DNA of 44,573 bases from Priapulus caudatus. Lineage: Eukaryota; Priapulida; Priapulimorpha; Priapulimorphida; Priapulidae. The translations under genes were made by a program, and so were the position numbers. Position 1 is the stretch's first letter. The number at the start of each line of letters is the position of its first letter. This document shows, piece by piece, positions 32,101-41,091 of the stretch. The stretch lies in assembly GCF_000485595.1 (NCBI RefSeq), contig NW_014577074.1, forward strand, positions 975,438 to 1,020,010, written 5' to 3'. The notes under the pieces were generated by a model. It had not been told where the DNA came from and searched no databases. It saw only the letters and a list, made by a program, of their open reading frames with translations.

Positions 32101-35100
32101 GTAAAAATTCCATCCTTTCTGCGACTTCCCGTTTCTGAATCTTATTTGCGACAATTATCACAGCTATTATTATGTGATAAAACGAAGGGGAAACCACGAA
32201 AGGCAGGGGCGTAAATCCTGGGGGGATGGGGGATGCATCCCCCCCCGCTCTTGAAGGATCAAATATCTACAAATATCACCCTTGAAATTAAAAAAAAAAA
32301 GAAAAAAAAAGAATAGCCAAAAAGCCAAAAACACGTGAAATTGTGAGAAATTGCAATTCTTACCTGTGTTTTAATACATGTACTATAGTAACCTAACTGT
32401 GTACGCTCTTTGATAAGTCATGAAAAGTGTTTTGAATCCTAACTTGTAGGGTTGAGTCTAGGGTTGAGATAGTGTCATCAGACATAAGAATATGGCCCAC
32501 AGTATGCCTCAGATTGCAGGAAAATGGCTTAAATATTTCAAAATTTTCTGTGGGGGCATGCCCCCACACCCCCCTAGCACTGGCATGCCTACGGCATGCG
32601 GGCCTGCCTGCAGCAATGTTCATTTCGCCCCCAGCTATCGCCGATCATCCCCCCACTCCTTGGTACGGATTTACGCCCCTGACGAAAGGGTTTCATTTTT
32701 TATGACAAACAATGTAGGGAATTTAATTTTATGAATTAGTGTTTGTGCGTCATATGCACTGCAAATTAACACTTGGGTGAGTGAGCAACTAGTAAATTAC
32801 ATTTTAGTTCAACTTTGAGAGTTTTAAGAGCTAGCATATATCTGGTTCTCCATTGATCACAGTATTAGTTCACAGCTTAATTAAAGCAGAGTAGAGAAAT
32901 TCCATTAGCTGCTGATAATGGTGATATCATATCCCACTGATTTCACTGTAATATAATATTATTGATCTCAAGAAGACTCAAATAAACCTGAACATTACAC
33001 TTTAGCTCTTAAACAGTATTCAACTTAAAGAAGGCTAACAGAAAAGCAGACATTACTTGTAAAAAGCCCCCCCTCCCCCCGAGGCAAAATCTGGCTTCAA
33101 CAAACTCATTGTGTGCACAACTCTGCTTGCACTGGCCGCTTCAACGTTTTTTGCTCGAGTTATTTACGAACAGTACTTACTGTCTCAGTAGTTGTCTGCC
33201 CTGCTTCCACGAATGATTCTCAACACCTGTCAGATAGTTATCTCCGTTGAGGTCCTCTGAAAGAATGAGAGAGCGCTGCACACAGGCGGACAACATCTGT
33301 TCAATGTCAACTGTTTACACATACGTGAAACATCCCACCGCCACACGAAATTACCCAAAGATATAAGCCTCGTCCACACGAGACCTCGTATTTATGAAAT
33401 ACGAACCTCGTTCACACGAGACCTCGTATTTATGAAATACGGTATTTGCGAAATACCGAATCTGAGACAAATACGCGGCCGAGCGTTCACACGGTGATTC
33501 GCGGCTCCAGAAATACGGTATTTGCGAGCTGCGAGCTGCTTTAAACAATCAAGCGAACAATGTGAAATAAACAATGCAATGCGCACCAACTGCCGATAAA
33601 ATACGTAGACGGGTCAGCGCTCGACAGTTCCACTCGCGTTACACTGGAACTGTCGAGCGTGGACCAGTCTATAAAATACGCGGCTTCAGAAATCCGGTAT
33701 TTAGCGTTCACACGAGAAATGCGCGGTCCAAGAGATCCGGTATTTCTCAAGCACGGCAAATTATTCGGGGTCTGGGAAGCCGCGTATTTACATCAAATAC
33801 CAGATCTGTTTAGATACCGTATTTTTTGGACTGCGCTTTTTGCCACGTGTGAACGCTAAATACCAGATTTCTTGCTACGTGTGAACGCGGCTATAATTAT
33901 ACGCGATCGATTATCATTTTTCTGCCGTGCAAAGAAAACTAGGATGCTGCTGCTAACCTGCTTCCTCCAACTCTTTATTGTCTGGCAGCATGTCTGCACC
34001 ATACTTCAACTTGTGGAACCTGGCCCTGAAAGCAAAAAACATGCCACGGATGTAGTACACTGCAAATTTTGGACCCAACTGAAGCCCCGTTTCGATTATA
34101 GATCATGTGGTGGGAAGAAGCCCAAGCTGGCTCAAGGCATGCGGCATCGTTGCACTAAGCCTGGCAGCTGCATCACGAATATCACGTGATGCCATACTAG
34201 AAATCAACATGTTATAGATGCATTTCATATATATATACATTCTGCTAAACCTACTGTGACATATAGAAAGCATGATACCGAAAAATCATTATCCATGTCC
34301 TAGGGATTTATGAGTAAGTACCTACTGCTGCCTATTTGACACCTATTCAGTCTTGATTAGGCACCTGCCATGATTACGCTCCAAGTCAAATAGCTACTAA
34401 TTGATGGTTTCCTATCTTGGATAATAGGATTATATATGTTGCAACTTGCACCATTTACGCATCCAAGCTATACTTAAAACCTATGATTGCAGCTCGGCAA
34501 ATCACAGAATCCTATTAGTTTGCAATGCCCCATATTTACGAGATCTGCACGAGCGTGCGACTAAAGGTCTACATAATGTCACCAAGCGTCTGCCTGGGAA
34601 CGTCACAAAATGTCTGCTCAAGAATTTCGACAAATGTCTGCCTGAGAATGTCACGAAATATGCACACGAGAATGTCACCAAATGTCTATAGGAGAATATC
34701 ACCAAATGTCTGCCCAAGAACATCACGAAATATGCACATGCAAATGTCACCAACTATTTGCAGGATAATGTCACCAAATGTCTGCGTGACAATGTCACCA
34801 ATTGTCTGCAAGAGAATAACACCAAATTTTTACACGAGAATGTCATCAAATGTCGACATAATGTCAATATATGTCTTAAGGAAAACGTGACAAAATACCT
34901 ACACGGGAATGTCACCAAATGTGGGTGCAAAAATATCACCAAATGACTGCGTAAAAATGACACGAAATGTCACCAAATGTCTGCAGAGATGTGTCAACAA
35001 ATGTCTGCAGTCAGACAACTTGGCTGTAGGCCACACAAGCTGTTATATGCTAGCGACCTTTCATCAGATGGCAAGCTATTAGCATTTACTACCCGTGGCA

Positions 35101-37894
35101 TACATAGTCGAAAAACTCAATTTACTCTACCTGGTCCAGGTGGCCTGTTTAGGTGCACTATGCCGATGCACATGCCCTAAGGATCCTATTACAGCCTACA
35201 GTTAGCTACTCTAACAGTGCAGTCTAGCCGTTCGCAGTTACTTCCTTGTTACAAATCATTCTGTATGTCACGGTTCATTCACACCGCCTCACCGTAAAAG
35301 CTAAAACCTCAAAGAACGGCGAGAAATTCTGTGCTTGCTCATTTCGGTACGTTAATTAAGGCATTTATGCCTCGTTGATTCAATATTGAAAACACCAACA
35401 TAATAGATGGTTGGGCTAGGTTGGGGACATGCGACGGTCACCTGCTACTAGAAAAAGTCCTCGGCAATAGGCCAATCACAGCAAAATCTAGAAATGGATT
35501 TCCCAGGTACCAATCATGTACATCCAACCGTGATTGCAAGTAATTCTAGGACTCCTCAGGTGGTCGTGCGAATTGACTGCTTCGCTTTTACTCGGATGTT
35601 ACAGTTACAATAATTGGAACGTCCAGCGGGTGGCTGACTGGCTCGTGGGTAATCTGGAGAATGAAGTAGTACTAGCATCTTGCTAGTATGCCTAGGGGAA
35701 TGATGCAGAATGGACTAGGAAAAACATTCTATCTAGACTTTCATCTTACACGTGTTTTCAGTCACAGAAAAACATCTGCATGGACATTAACAAGTGGCCT
35801 CAGCTGGTTTCGGCTGTTTTTTGGGTCCCGGATCCAGGGGCACACTACTGGGGATCCAACAACAGTAGCTGAGAAGGAGGTTGAAGAAAACCAACAGGCT
35901 ATATAAAACATTGGTTCTATATTCATGAACCCAAATTTTTTGCAACCCCAAAGCTCCCAGGTCGTTCATCATTATGCACACGTGGTGAAGGTGCTGATTG
36001 CTGAACAATGAATTATGTAATGCAAGTCACGGCTAATAACCAGGGACACAATGAGCTGAAGGTGTTCTCCCACTGTGGAAGTTCAACTCCCACTGCCCGA
36101 GTGCACTGCTCCTCAACAGCCTTTTAGTTGCGCTGGGACGCTCAGACTTTACAAATAGAATCTACTTTACAAATAGTTGACCGATTAACCAGATTTAGCC
36201 ATGATAAGCTTGTTAACCCTGCCCGATCCCGTTCCACCTGAACAACCTACGCATACGCGATATCCGGCTCTACGTAAAATCGCAATCGCACGTACACACA
36301 CTAAGAGCAGACGTGCAAGCAGACAGAAAACTGCTTTATTTCATTGCGTGCTATTCGGTCACGTTACGCCGTCGATCGTCGCTGAACTAGCACGGCTGTA
36401 CCGAGAGAACGCTGCCAGCGTGAAAAGCTCTTCCTGCAGCCGCTACACGCACATGGGGGGCCGCGATACAATTAATGGTCGGAAGAAAGGACAGTGATGG
36501 GGAAGCAAAAGCGCAGATGCTTCTCAGTCTTTTCATTACAAAATCGGTTGTCAGGTGCCAAAGTCGGTGTACCCAATCCCATCTAATGACTGGGTACAGC
36601 CACCCGGCTCATGCACGTATATAACTTACATTATACGCGATGATAGAAAGCCGCCGCTTTCCATGTATCATTCCCACCGCATTAATGATAGTCCTATCAT
36701 GATTCATCAAATCTAAATATGTGAGCAGTCACAAACGCCAACTTCAAATCCTGTTAGAGATTGCAGGGATAATAAAGGGCCGGGACACACTAGGCAATTT
36801 TATCGGGTGACTCAGTCGAGCGACTCAATCGCCGGTGAAAATCGCCTGATGTATCCAGTCAGTCGCCGCCGATTTAGTCGCACGATTTAGTCGCCCGATT
36901 CAATCGCATCGATCAAAACGTTTTGATATTATCGGGCGATTATTTCAGTCGCGCGACTAAATCGTGTGATGTGTCCTCTCGACTCGCGCGATAGAATCGG
37001 GCGATATTATCGGGCGATAAAGTCACCCGATTAGATCGCATTAAAATCGCCTAGTGTGTCCGGCCCTTAACGTGCAAGCGCACGAATAACTAGAATGTCG
37101 TGAAGTCTTGACACAATTAAAATCCGCTAATATTCTAGTTTAGCTCGTTAGAGGCATGTTTATTCTTAAAAGCAATATTTTTCAAAATACCCCTTAAATA
37201 CTATTATTTGATACTAAACACGGATGTTACTTTGCAATAAAATGAACATTTCTCTGGATTGGTAAAACTATTTAAAATAATTTTTACAAAGCACAAATGC
37301 TTTCAATACAAACATATGCAACAACAGAGAGGCTGCCATCTTCACAGCTGCAGCTAAGATACACTTCTCCTCCCACCTCAGACAAAAAAAGAAATCAACA
37401 AAAAACATACTAATACACTATTTTACTGCTGCAATATCATGTCGTATTCACCATACCTGATTCACTATGTACTACACTGACTTACATCTCCTGTCTCACA
37501 ATATATCACACGGCCTTGTCTACTGCTTCACAATGTATCACACTGACTTACGTCTACTGCTTCACAATGTATCACACTGACTTACGTCTACTGCTTCACA
37601 ATGTATCACACTGACTTACGTCTACTGCTTCACAATGTATCACACTGACTTACGTCTACTGCTTCACAATGTATCACACGGACTTGTCTACTGCTTCACA
37701 ATGTATCACACTGACTTTGCCCCAATAGTCACCCCATGTATTATATGGACCAACCCCTTTTGCTTTTTTATATATACTACACGGACTCACCTCTCCTGCT
37801 TCAAGGCATACTCAAGCATCTTGATGCGGCGCACAAGATCCCTCTTCAGGTTCTCCTGGCCCTGTCGCTCTCCCTGCAGGAATGCGATCCTCGC
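16977..37894 (-). CDS. STRN3: Striatin-family protein (STRIPAK scaffold, PP2A B''' subunit), all but the first coding exon
   Basis: Striatins are cytoplasmic and membrane-associated scaffolds. They bind the PP2A A/C dimer through an N-terminal coiled coil, bind calmodulin, and end in a WD40 propeller in the STRIPAK phosphatase-kinase complex. Eighteen reverse-strand exons give about 729 residues: coiled coil (ARIAFLQGERQGQENLKRDL), a helical stretch with SWKQGRQLLRQYLQEIGYTD, an acidic linker, an Ala tract, LGELAGLTIQ, then seven WD-type repeats ending PYIASAGADALAKVFV. Every splice phase agrees and no frameshift is seen. Exons from 5': 37791-37894, 33958-34025, 33181-33256, 31797-31970, 29434-29562, 28855-28927, 27517-27667, 27095-27202, 23561-23746, 20922-21025, 20523-20698, 20282-20329, 19125-19246, 18692-18859, 18246-18383, 17915-18022, 17493-17579, 16977-17146. 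Vertebrates have 780-800 residues, so one short first exon is missing. The choice among STRN, STRN3 and STRN4 is arbitrary; an invertebrate would normally have one gene. Confidence 0.96.
17493..17579 (-). CDS. Striatin exon, WD repeat 6
   Basis: Acceptor GTTACAG, donor GTACGT. It encodes KMVHTMVAHLDAVTSLAIDP and NGLYLLSG. The split Ser codon (A + GC) joins it to HDCSIRLWN of the last exon. Confidence 0.95.
17605..17689. repeat. Inverted repeat with (TA)n centre
   Basis: Arms ATGAATAGCATAATGAAA (17605-17622) and its complement near 17672-17689 flank a TA-rich core (about 17631-17662). A small hairpin or MITE relict in the striatin intron, 26 bp upstream of exon 17493-17579 in transcript sense. 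Confidence 0.85.
17915..18022 (-). CDS. Striatin exon, WD repeat 5
   Basis: Acceptor TTGTGCAG, donor GTAGGC. It encodes EPGVLSTIHQVVSHPTLPIT and VTAHEDRHIRFFDNNTG, matching VVSHPTLPVTITAHEDRHIKFFDN of vertebrate striatins. Confidence 0.96.
18246..18383 (-). CDS. Striatin exon, degenerate WD repeat 4
   Basis: Acceptor ATTCCAG, donor GTAAGT. It encodes LIPTSIDFVRSDPIQMVAAY, then SDCDAVIYDLETSQPVIHLE. Matches the striatin IPTSVDFIG and AVIYDLETSQ segments. Confidence 0.95.
18692..18859 (-). CDS. Striatin exon, WD repeat 3
   Basis: Acceptor CATTGCAG, donor GTAAAA. It encodes DPSVLAATLTGHTGAVWGLS, then NNRLLSCASDGTVRLWQPY. Typical GH...VW and DGTVRLW motifs. Confidence 0.95.
19125..19246 (-). 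CDS. Striatin exon, WD repeat 2
   Basis: Acceptor CTTACAG, donor GTGAGC. It encodes GAVLSLAMSVSGEECFSGGI, then DSSIRCWKIPSSNVDPYDMY. Matches the FSGGIDATIQWWNMPS and DPYDTYEP region of striatins. Confidence 0.96.
19247..20281 (-). other. Striatin intron
   Basis: About 1 kb of AT-rich intron with a short GA-rich patch near 19507-19533. No repeats or RNA genes were recognised. Confidence 0.6.
20282..20329 (-). CDS. Striatin exon, start of WD repeat 2
   Basis: Small 48-nt exon, acceptor GCTTGCAG, donor GTGAGT. It encodes TASLDVEPVYTFRGH, matching SASLDVEPIYTFRAH. Too short to be found from an ORF scan, but phases agree on both sides. Confidence 0.93.
20523..20698 (-). CDS. Striatin exon, WD repeat 1
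   Basis: Acceptor TCCCGCAG, donor GTAAGG. It encodes LSSSKDALRKTWNAKYTLRS, then HFDGIRALVFHPVDPVLITA and SEDHTLKLWNLDKTVPAK. Nearly identical to vertebrate striatin propeller blade 1. Confidence 0.97.
20922..21025 (-). CDS. Striatin exon before the WD propeller
   Basis: Donor GTAAGT. It encodes PRRPLPAEEGFEPGFGLGEL and AGLTIQNDCELSYD, matching LGELASLTVTNE of striatins. The acceptor is ambiguous: TTCCAGCAG before 21025 (chosen) or AATAAAG before 21061. Both keep the phase; the longer form adds twelve residues (AGPNDANIPFPA). Confidence 0.88.
21237..23457. repeat. 41-bp minisatellite, about 54 copies
   Basis: Tandem copies of a 41-bp unit built from GTGAACACACCAACCACGCA, CGTACGTAGC and TTACATGAAGG. 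Unit variants swap GCACG for GCGCG and carry single-base indels. Each unit holds the self-complementary CGTACG. It fills most of the striatin intron between exons 23561-23746 and 20922-21025. There are no spacers, so it is not a CRISPR array. The ORFs through it on the reverse strand are artefacts. Confidence 0.97.
23561..23746 (-). CDS. Striatin exon, linker with Ala tract
   Basis: Acceptor GTTTGCAG, donor GTGATT. It encodes PKRSTLQAMLASLGGNDDIG, aligning to the striatin RTKLYDMIADLGDDELP segment, followed by an eight-Ala tract encoded by GCC repeats and a Ser/Asp-rich end. The donor is placed by the in-frame stop just downstream. Confidence 0.9.
24702..24792. repeat. Imperfect (GT)n microsatellite
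   Basis: TGTGTGTGTG and GTGTGCGCGTG tracts interrupted by short words. Potential Z-DNA-type sequence. Confidence 0.85.
25955..26152. repeat. (GA)n / GATA-rich microsatellite
   Basis: Purine-rich tract: GAGAGAGGGAGG, then AGATAGATAGA repeats, then an uninterrupted GA run at about 26107-26147. Low complexity; explains the Ser/Leu-rich ORF on the other strand. Confidence 0.92.
27095..27202 (-). CDS. Striatin exon, basic linker segment
   Basis: Donor GTAAGT. It encodes AAPPPGDNDWNVDEQMLSRL then KQEYSKDSKHSRNMQ, matching AWNVDQGVITKLKEQYKKERK of vertebrates. The acceptor is a tandem TAGCAG, so the exon may start at 27202 or 27199, adding or dropping one Ala. Confidence 0.92.
27517..27667 (-). 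CDS. Striatin exon, acidic linker
   Basis: Acceptor CTCCTGCAG, donor GTGAGT. It encodes GMTRSNEGMARMDDVLANET and EEALSQFDFLGSDGADGAGE, ending GDGTEW. Matches the striatin EALKEFDFLV and AGDGTDWE motifs. Confidence 0.94.
27717..28139. mobile_element. 423-bp hAT-like MITE
   Basis: Flanked by the perfect 8-bp direct repeat ATAGCCGC (27709-27716 and 28140-28147). Ends are TAGTGATG and CATCACTA. The interior is AT-rich with CGATCATCGG-type palindromic words near both ends. No coding capacity. Sits in the striatin intron upstream (in transcript sense) of exon 27517-27667. Confidence 0.9.
28529..28833. mobile_element. 305-bp MITE next to a striatin splice donor
   Basis: Terminal inverted repeats AGAGATGCCAAC and its complement; flanked by GTGTGCACC (28520-28528 and 28834-28842), which as an 8-9 bp duplication fits a hAT-type insertion. 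The interior is AT-rich with GGGGGGTCCGGCATGCCCCC. The nearest end is 21 bp from the exon edge at 28855. Confidence 0.9.
28855..28927 (-). CDS. Striatin exon, acidic linker
   Basis: 73 nt, acceptor TTTTTCAG, donor GTACGT. It encodes EADLIDETLADELDRIDVKK followed by PKPK, part of the linker. Phases agree with both neighbours (AA + T before, phase 0 after). A MITE lies just beyond its donor. Confidence 0.88.
29434..29562 (-). CDS. Striatin exon, acidic linker
   Basis: Acceptor CTGTGCAG, donor GTGAGT. It encodes RVQAKKHPATLGEGALLESE, then AAVIDTFSFLSTEND and an EDDEE end. Resembles the striatin DTFKFLE... acidic segment. Confidence 0.88.
29681..29805. repeat. CT-rich low-complexity tract
   Basis: TCTCCCTCTC and CTCTCTCT words, pyrimidine-rich on the + strand, in a striatin intron. 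Confidence 0.85.
30054..30872. other. Assembly gap, 819 N
   Basis: A run of N inside the striatin intron between exons 29434-29562 and 31797-31970. Those exons join in phase, so no exon need be lost in it, but an alternative exon cannot be excluded. Confidence 0.99.
30873..31796 (-). other. Striatin intron, right of the gap
   Basis: Mixed-composition intron with no recognised repeat or gene. The short ORF at 31623-31952 overlaps the true reverse exon and is rejected. Confidence 0.55.
31797..31970 (-). CDS. Striatin exon after the coiled coil
   Basis: Acceptor GACCGCAG, donor GTAGGC. It encodes YLQEIGYTDTIIDVRSARVR then QLLGLSPNNNDLGKEL, matching YLQEVGYTDTILDVKSKRVRALLGL. Confidence 0.96.
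32204..32681. mobile_element. 478-bp hAT-like non-autonomous element
   Basis: Perfect 8-bp target duplication ACGAAAGG (32196-32203 and 32682-32689). Terminal inverted repeats CAGGGGCGTAAATCC and its complement. Interior has palindromic GGGGGCATGCCCCC and GGCATGCC words. No transposase. Confidence 0.92.
33181..33256 (-). CDS. Striatin exon, helical segment
   Basis: 76 nt, acceptor TCTTTCAG, donor GTAAGT. It encodes DLNGDNYLTGVENHSWKQGR then QLLR, matching the striatin SWKQGRQLLRQ segment. The split Gln codon joins it to YLQEIGYTD. Confidence 0.95.
33366..33892. mobile_element. About 527-bp MITE with internal direct and inverted repeats
   Basis: Ends are AGCCTCGTCCACACG and, on the other strand, AGCCGCGTTCACACG. 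Inside, words such as CGTATTTATGAAATACG, GGTATTT and TTCACACG recur in both orientations, so long stretches can pair. ATA lies on both outer flanks, a possible short target duplication. Confidence 0.8.
33958..34025 (-). CDS. Striatin exon, end of coiled coil
   Basis: 68 nt, acceptor TTTCAG, donor GTTAGC. It encodes ARFHKLKYGADMLPDNKELE, matching AKYHKLKYGTE. Phases agree on both sides. Confidence 0.94.
34573..35010. repeat. 24-bp tandem repeat, about 18 diverged copies
   Basis: Unit near AATGTCACCAAATGTCTGCC plus GAGA. The period is 24 bp, so ORFs run through in 8-residue steps (NVTKCLPE on the +, GRHLVTFS on the -). It lies in a striatin intron and is not coding by any other sign. Confidence 0.88.
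35011..36773 (-). other. Striatin intron
   Basis: About 1.8 kb of unique-looking intron. No exon, RNA gene or repeat was recognised. Confidence 0.55.
36774..37070. mobile_element. About 297-bp MITE with long terminal inverted repeats
   Basis: Ends share GGGCCGG, GACACACTAGGC and ATCGGGTGAC in inverted orientation. The interior is made of repeated ATCGGGCGAT, GATTTAGTCGC and related words. TTAA at the right end and ATAA at the left may be a decayed TTAA target site. Confidence 0.87.
37475..37720. repeat. 34-bp tandem repeat, about 7 copies
   Basis: Unit contains CACACTGACTTACGTCTACT followed by GCTTCACAATGTAT. It lies in the intron just downstream (transcript sense) of the striatin coiled-coil exon. 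Confidence 0.93.
37791..37894 (-). CDS. Striatin exon 2, coiled coil (PP2A-A/C contact region)
   Basis: 104 nt, acceptor CTTGCAG, donor GTGAGT. It encodes ARIAFLQGERQGQENLKRDL then VRRIKMLEYALKQER, nearly identical to vertebrate striatins. Starts in phase 0. The preceding exon (LPGILHFLQHEWARFE region) was not found in the window. Confidence 0.97.
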
Positions 37895-38029
37895 CTGCAA
37901 GAGCAAACAAGACCAATAAGTACGGTAGCCCTTTCCCATCACTGACCACGTCCCTTAGTTGCAACATCATCATCAGTATCCGCATCAGATTCACTTAGTG
38001 TATGTTTGTTCTCTTCCAAGAACCCTCAC

Positions 38030-39060
38030 CTCCCTTCGTGCATAGATTGATCATTATATCTTTTAAAGCATCACCTCCTCACCCTGGTATAATGACCATG
38101 GTCTCCTTTAAACCACAAACTCCTTCCAGGGATATACTAGTCATGGTCTCCCTTAAATCATCACCTTCTCCCCCCAGTATACTAATCGCTGTCTCTCTTT
38201 AACCCTCACCTCCTCCAATGGATATACTGTCCACTGTCTCCTTAAACCATCACCTCTTCCCCAAGGATAGAACTGATAATTATCTTCATTAAACTGTCAC
38301 CAGCTGCTCAGGAGTATGTGTATGCATCAGTCTACCAGGACTGGTAGACCGATGCATATATATATCTCAAATACATCCACAAATAAAAATAGGAAGTAAA
38401 ATTTATTTTCAATTACTAGAAGTTATGCTAGTTATTCAAAATCGCCAATGATTCGTGGTTTTATAATATATGAAGTAGCATAATAATAACACATGTACAT
38501 GCGCAGTCTTAAATATTGCAAGAATTACTTTTCAAATGATGCCACATGCACAAGTGCATTTAATTCTGACAGAATTGCATCCGATTCTGTAACGTAAGTG
38601 GTTTCAGACCTGTACCGCATTACTTTCTGCAAATGCCCATTAATAACGAAATATAGAGACAGGGCCTCATGGGAAACAAGTTACATCAGCAAGCTGTAAC
38701 CTACAACAAGAAATCAACAAAGAAATTGCAATCGCTGCATATTTCGGTCAAAGTAACGATCGATATACGAGAGGTCTAAGGTGTGTTATCCCCTACTGTA
38801 GACACGTGTGCTCTTGTGCAAGCAATACCAAGTATCACAGTGGTATGGAAAATATGAGAAGCATCGTGAAAATTGTTGGTAATCCTTAATTTGAACTAGC
38901 ACCTTCTCCCGAGGGATACACTGATCAATAATTATGTATCCTAGACTGCCAACCTCCCCCCTCCCGGTAGGATTACTTTCTACCATAGAACATCACCTCT
39001 CTAAAGATGAACTGCTCATTATCTCCCCTAAACTGTCACCTCCGCCCCCAAGGAGAGAAT
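38030..39060. repeat. Diverged tandem repeat of about 47 bp in two blocks
   Basis: Words of the type CATCACCTCCTC, GGATATACTGATCAT and TCTCCTTTAAACC recur at 38030-38310 and 38895-39060, with unrelated sequence between. Possibly one array split by an insertion; the limits are approximate. Confidence 0.6.
38321..38358. repeat. Short near-perfect hairpin
   Basis: Arms of 18 bp (TATGCATCAGTCTACCAG and its complement with one mismatch) with a 2-base loop at 38339-38340. Function unknown. Confidence 0.9.
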
Positions 39061-40080
39061 GATCAAATCATATCAAGAATACCTCTCCCATGAATTTAAG
39101 CATCTCCACCACTGCCAATCACTCTAAAGTGAGACTGATTATCCTCTACTCATAGACCAGTTTCGCAGAATCGACTGAATCATACTATTAAGGAGTGATT
39201 ACTGCTATTAGGGATTACTTTGAGTGAATGAATGTATCTATCCATATCCATTTTACTTAGATATGGGTATGAGTTCTTGCAGATTTGGAGGGAGGGGGGT
39301 AAAGGAGAGTTAGGGTTACGTGGTCAAGGCAGTATTTACAGACAGGAAAACGCTAGGTCACCAATTAATTAGACAATGCACGGCCTCGGACCACGTTTCT
39401 CGGCACCTCGCCATATGTTGCGGTTTAGAAGCAGCTGGTGAGCCGGAGACAGCTTATTGATTCATACATCCATCATGGGCATGTATTTATGATGTGCCAG
39501 CTAGACCATTTGCTAGGATGTACATGCTGGATCTACAACACCCTCTACATCCAGCTAAGCACCATTCACAGCTTAGGATTTACTAGCAGCAATCGAGTTT
39601 GCTCAGTTGCCACAGCAACTGACATGGGTTCTTACAAAACCTTAGCTCTTATTGGATTTTTACTGCCTCTGATTAAAAATCGGCCACAGGATACTAAATT
39701 TCCCGTTCTTGTGTATGAATACAAATCAACACTAGATTCAGCCAAGGACATTCTCCTCTAAGGACAGTGGACCACTTTGCAGTAGAATTAGATGACTTAT
39801 ACTGGCTGAACCAAAGTGACTGACTTCATTTTTGAGAAGAGTCTGCACTGTGCAGCACATGTATGTATAATGTCGAGAGGCAACTTTGGACTGTATAAAC
39901 ATGGATATTTACTGAATCATAGACACGTAAATAACAAAGTTGCTATATTATTAATTATTTTACCATGGAAGGGCATCATTAACACCTGGTTGGCATCTTA
40001 CTCGTAACTCTCAGATTAAATACAGTATCGTATTCACAGAACCGCTCTATGGTTTATTCACAAACTTATCTGATGACATA

Positions 40081-41089
40081 CAGTAACAACCTGCGTATAA
40101 GACCCTGCATTTTTCTAAGTTAGCCTAAAAAGGTTCTTATATAAATTATAATTGGTGTTTACTGAGAAATTAGGCTATTTAGGTTTTTAAATAGGTCCTT
40201 ATTTTCTTAAGAAAAAAAAGTGCTTGTTGCTGGTAGAATATTGGTGCTGTCCATTGCTTATATAAAATATGCATATTATAGATTATTAATCTATTATTAT
40301 TCACTCCTGATTATATCATGCAGCACAGTAATTATACTGATATTTCCCTGAAGAGTATATATATATACATGTGTAAAATACTACACGTTATCATTCATAC
40401 CTATGACGAACAAACTGTAACGTTACTAACCATAACGGTACTAACTATGTTTTTGTTGTGTTGCTTAAAAATATATAGACTACTCATTAAATGTTCTATG
40501 CTAAAACACAAGTCAGCAAGCAAGAAATGACAGGAGAAATACTGCTCAATCAAAGGTGAGCCATTTTTTTCCATGTCCATTTTCTGTAACGTTACTAACC
40601 GGAATTAAAGTTCCCATCACAACTCAAAGGAAAGCCTAAATGTTTTTTATTTCACATATATGTAGAAGGTCTAGACTAGAAGTATTGTTGGTATTATTAC
40701 TGAGATTGAACACAGTTCAACACACATACATTTTCATTTTACAGGCCAGAAATATCTATAATAACCTTTAAAGTGTAACGTTACTAACCGTGGAATTGCC
40801 CATATAATTATGTCTAAATGACTGCAGTCTAGACAAATACAAACCCTATTCTAGGTTATGTTATTTCTTTTTATGCCCAATAAACATCAACAAAATAAAA
40901 CTAGATTGTTTTTAGCTTGTATTAGTTGATTTATGAATTTTTACGTGTTAACTGTAAAATTTTATCAAATAAGAACCTGTTTCAAATTTTAGGCTAAAAC
41001 GAGTTGTTGTGTCAAGGGGGTTCAAATGGAAAATCTTAGCCTAACAGGTTCTTTAAAATCACTAGGTTCTTATACGCGTGTTTTTACTG
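40081..41089. mobile_element. About 1-kb element with TA target site and inverted ends
   Basis: Bounded by TA on both sides (40079-40080 and 41090-41091). Inverted ends CAGTAACAACCTGCGTATAA and CAGTAAAAACACGCGTATAA differ at four positions; similarity goes on with AAGAACCT and TTAGCCTAA words. TA duplication and CAGT termini fit a Tc1/mariner-type non-autonomous element. No transposase; a 70-residue ORF at 40318-40530 is AT-driven. GTAACGTTACTAACC occurs twice inside, at about 40586 and 40775, with a longer-spaced variant near 40419. Confidence 0.85.
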
Positions 41090-41091
41090 TA

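Larger units (their letters stand above)
37895..40080 (-). other. Striatin intron 1 or upstream region, left part
   Basis: Non-coding. It holds a diverged repeat (38030-39060) and a short hairpin (38321-38358). The ORF at 39438-39761 has no recognisable similarity and is not accepted. Confidence 0.55.

Noticed and set aside
39438-39761. 107-residue ORF as a gene
   Set aside because: No family signal; isolated single-frame ORF in AT-rich intron or upstream sequence.
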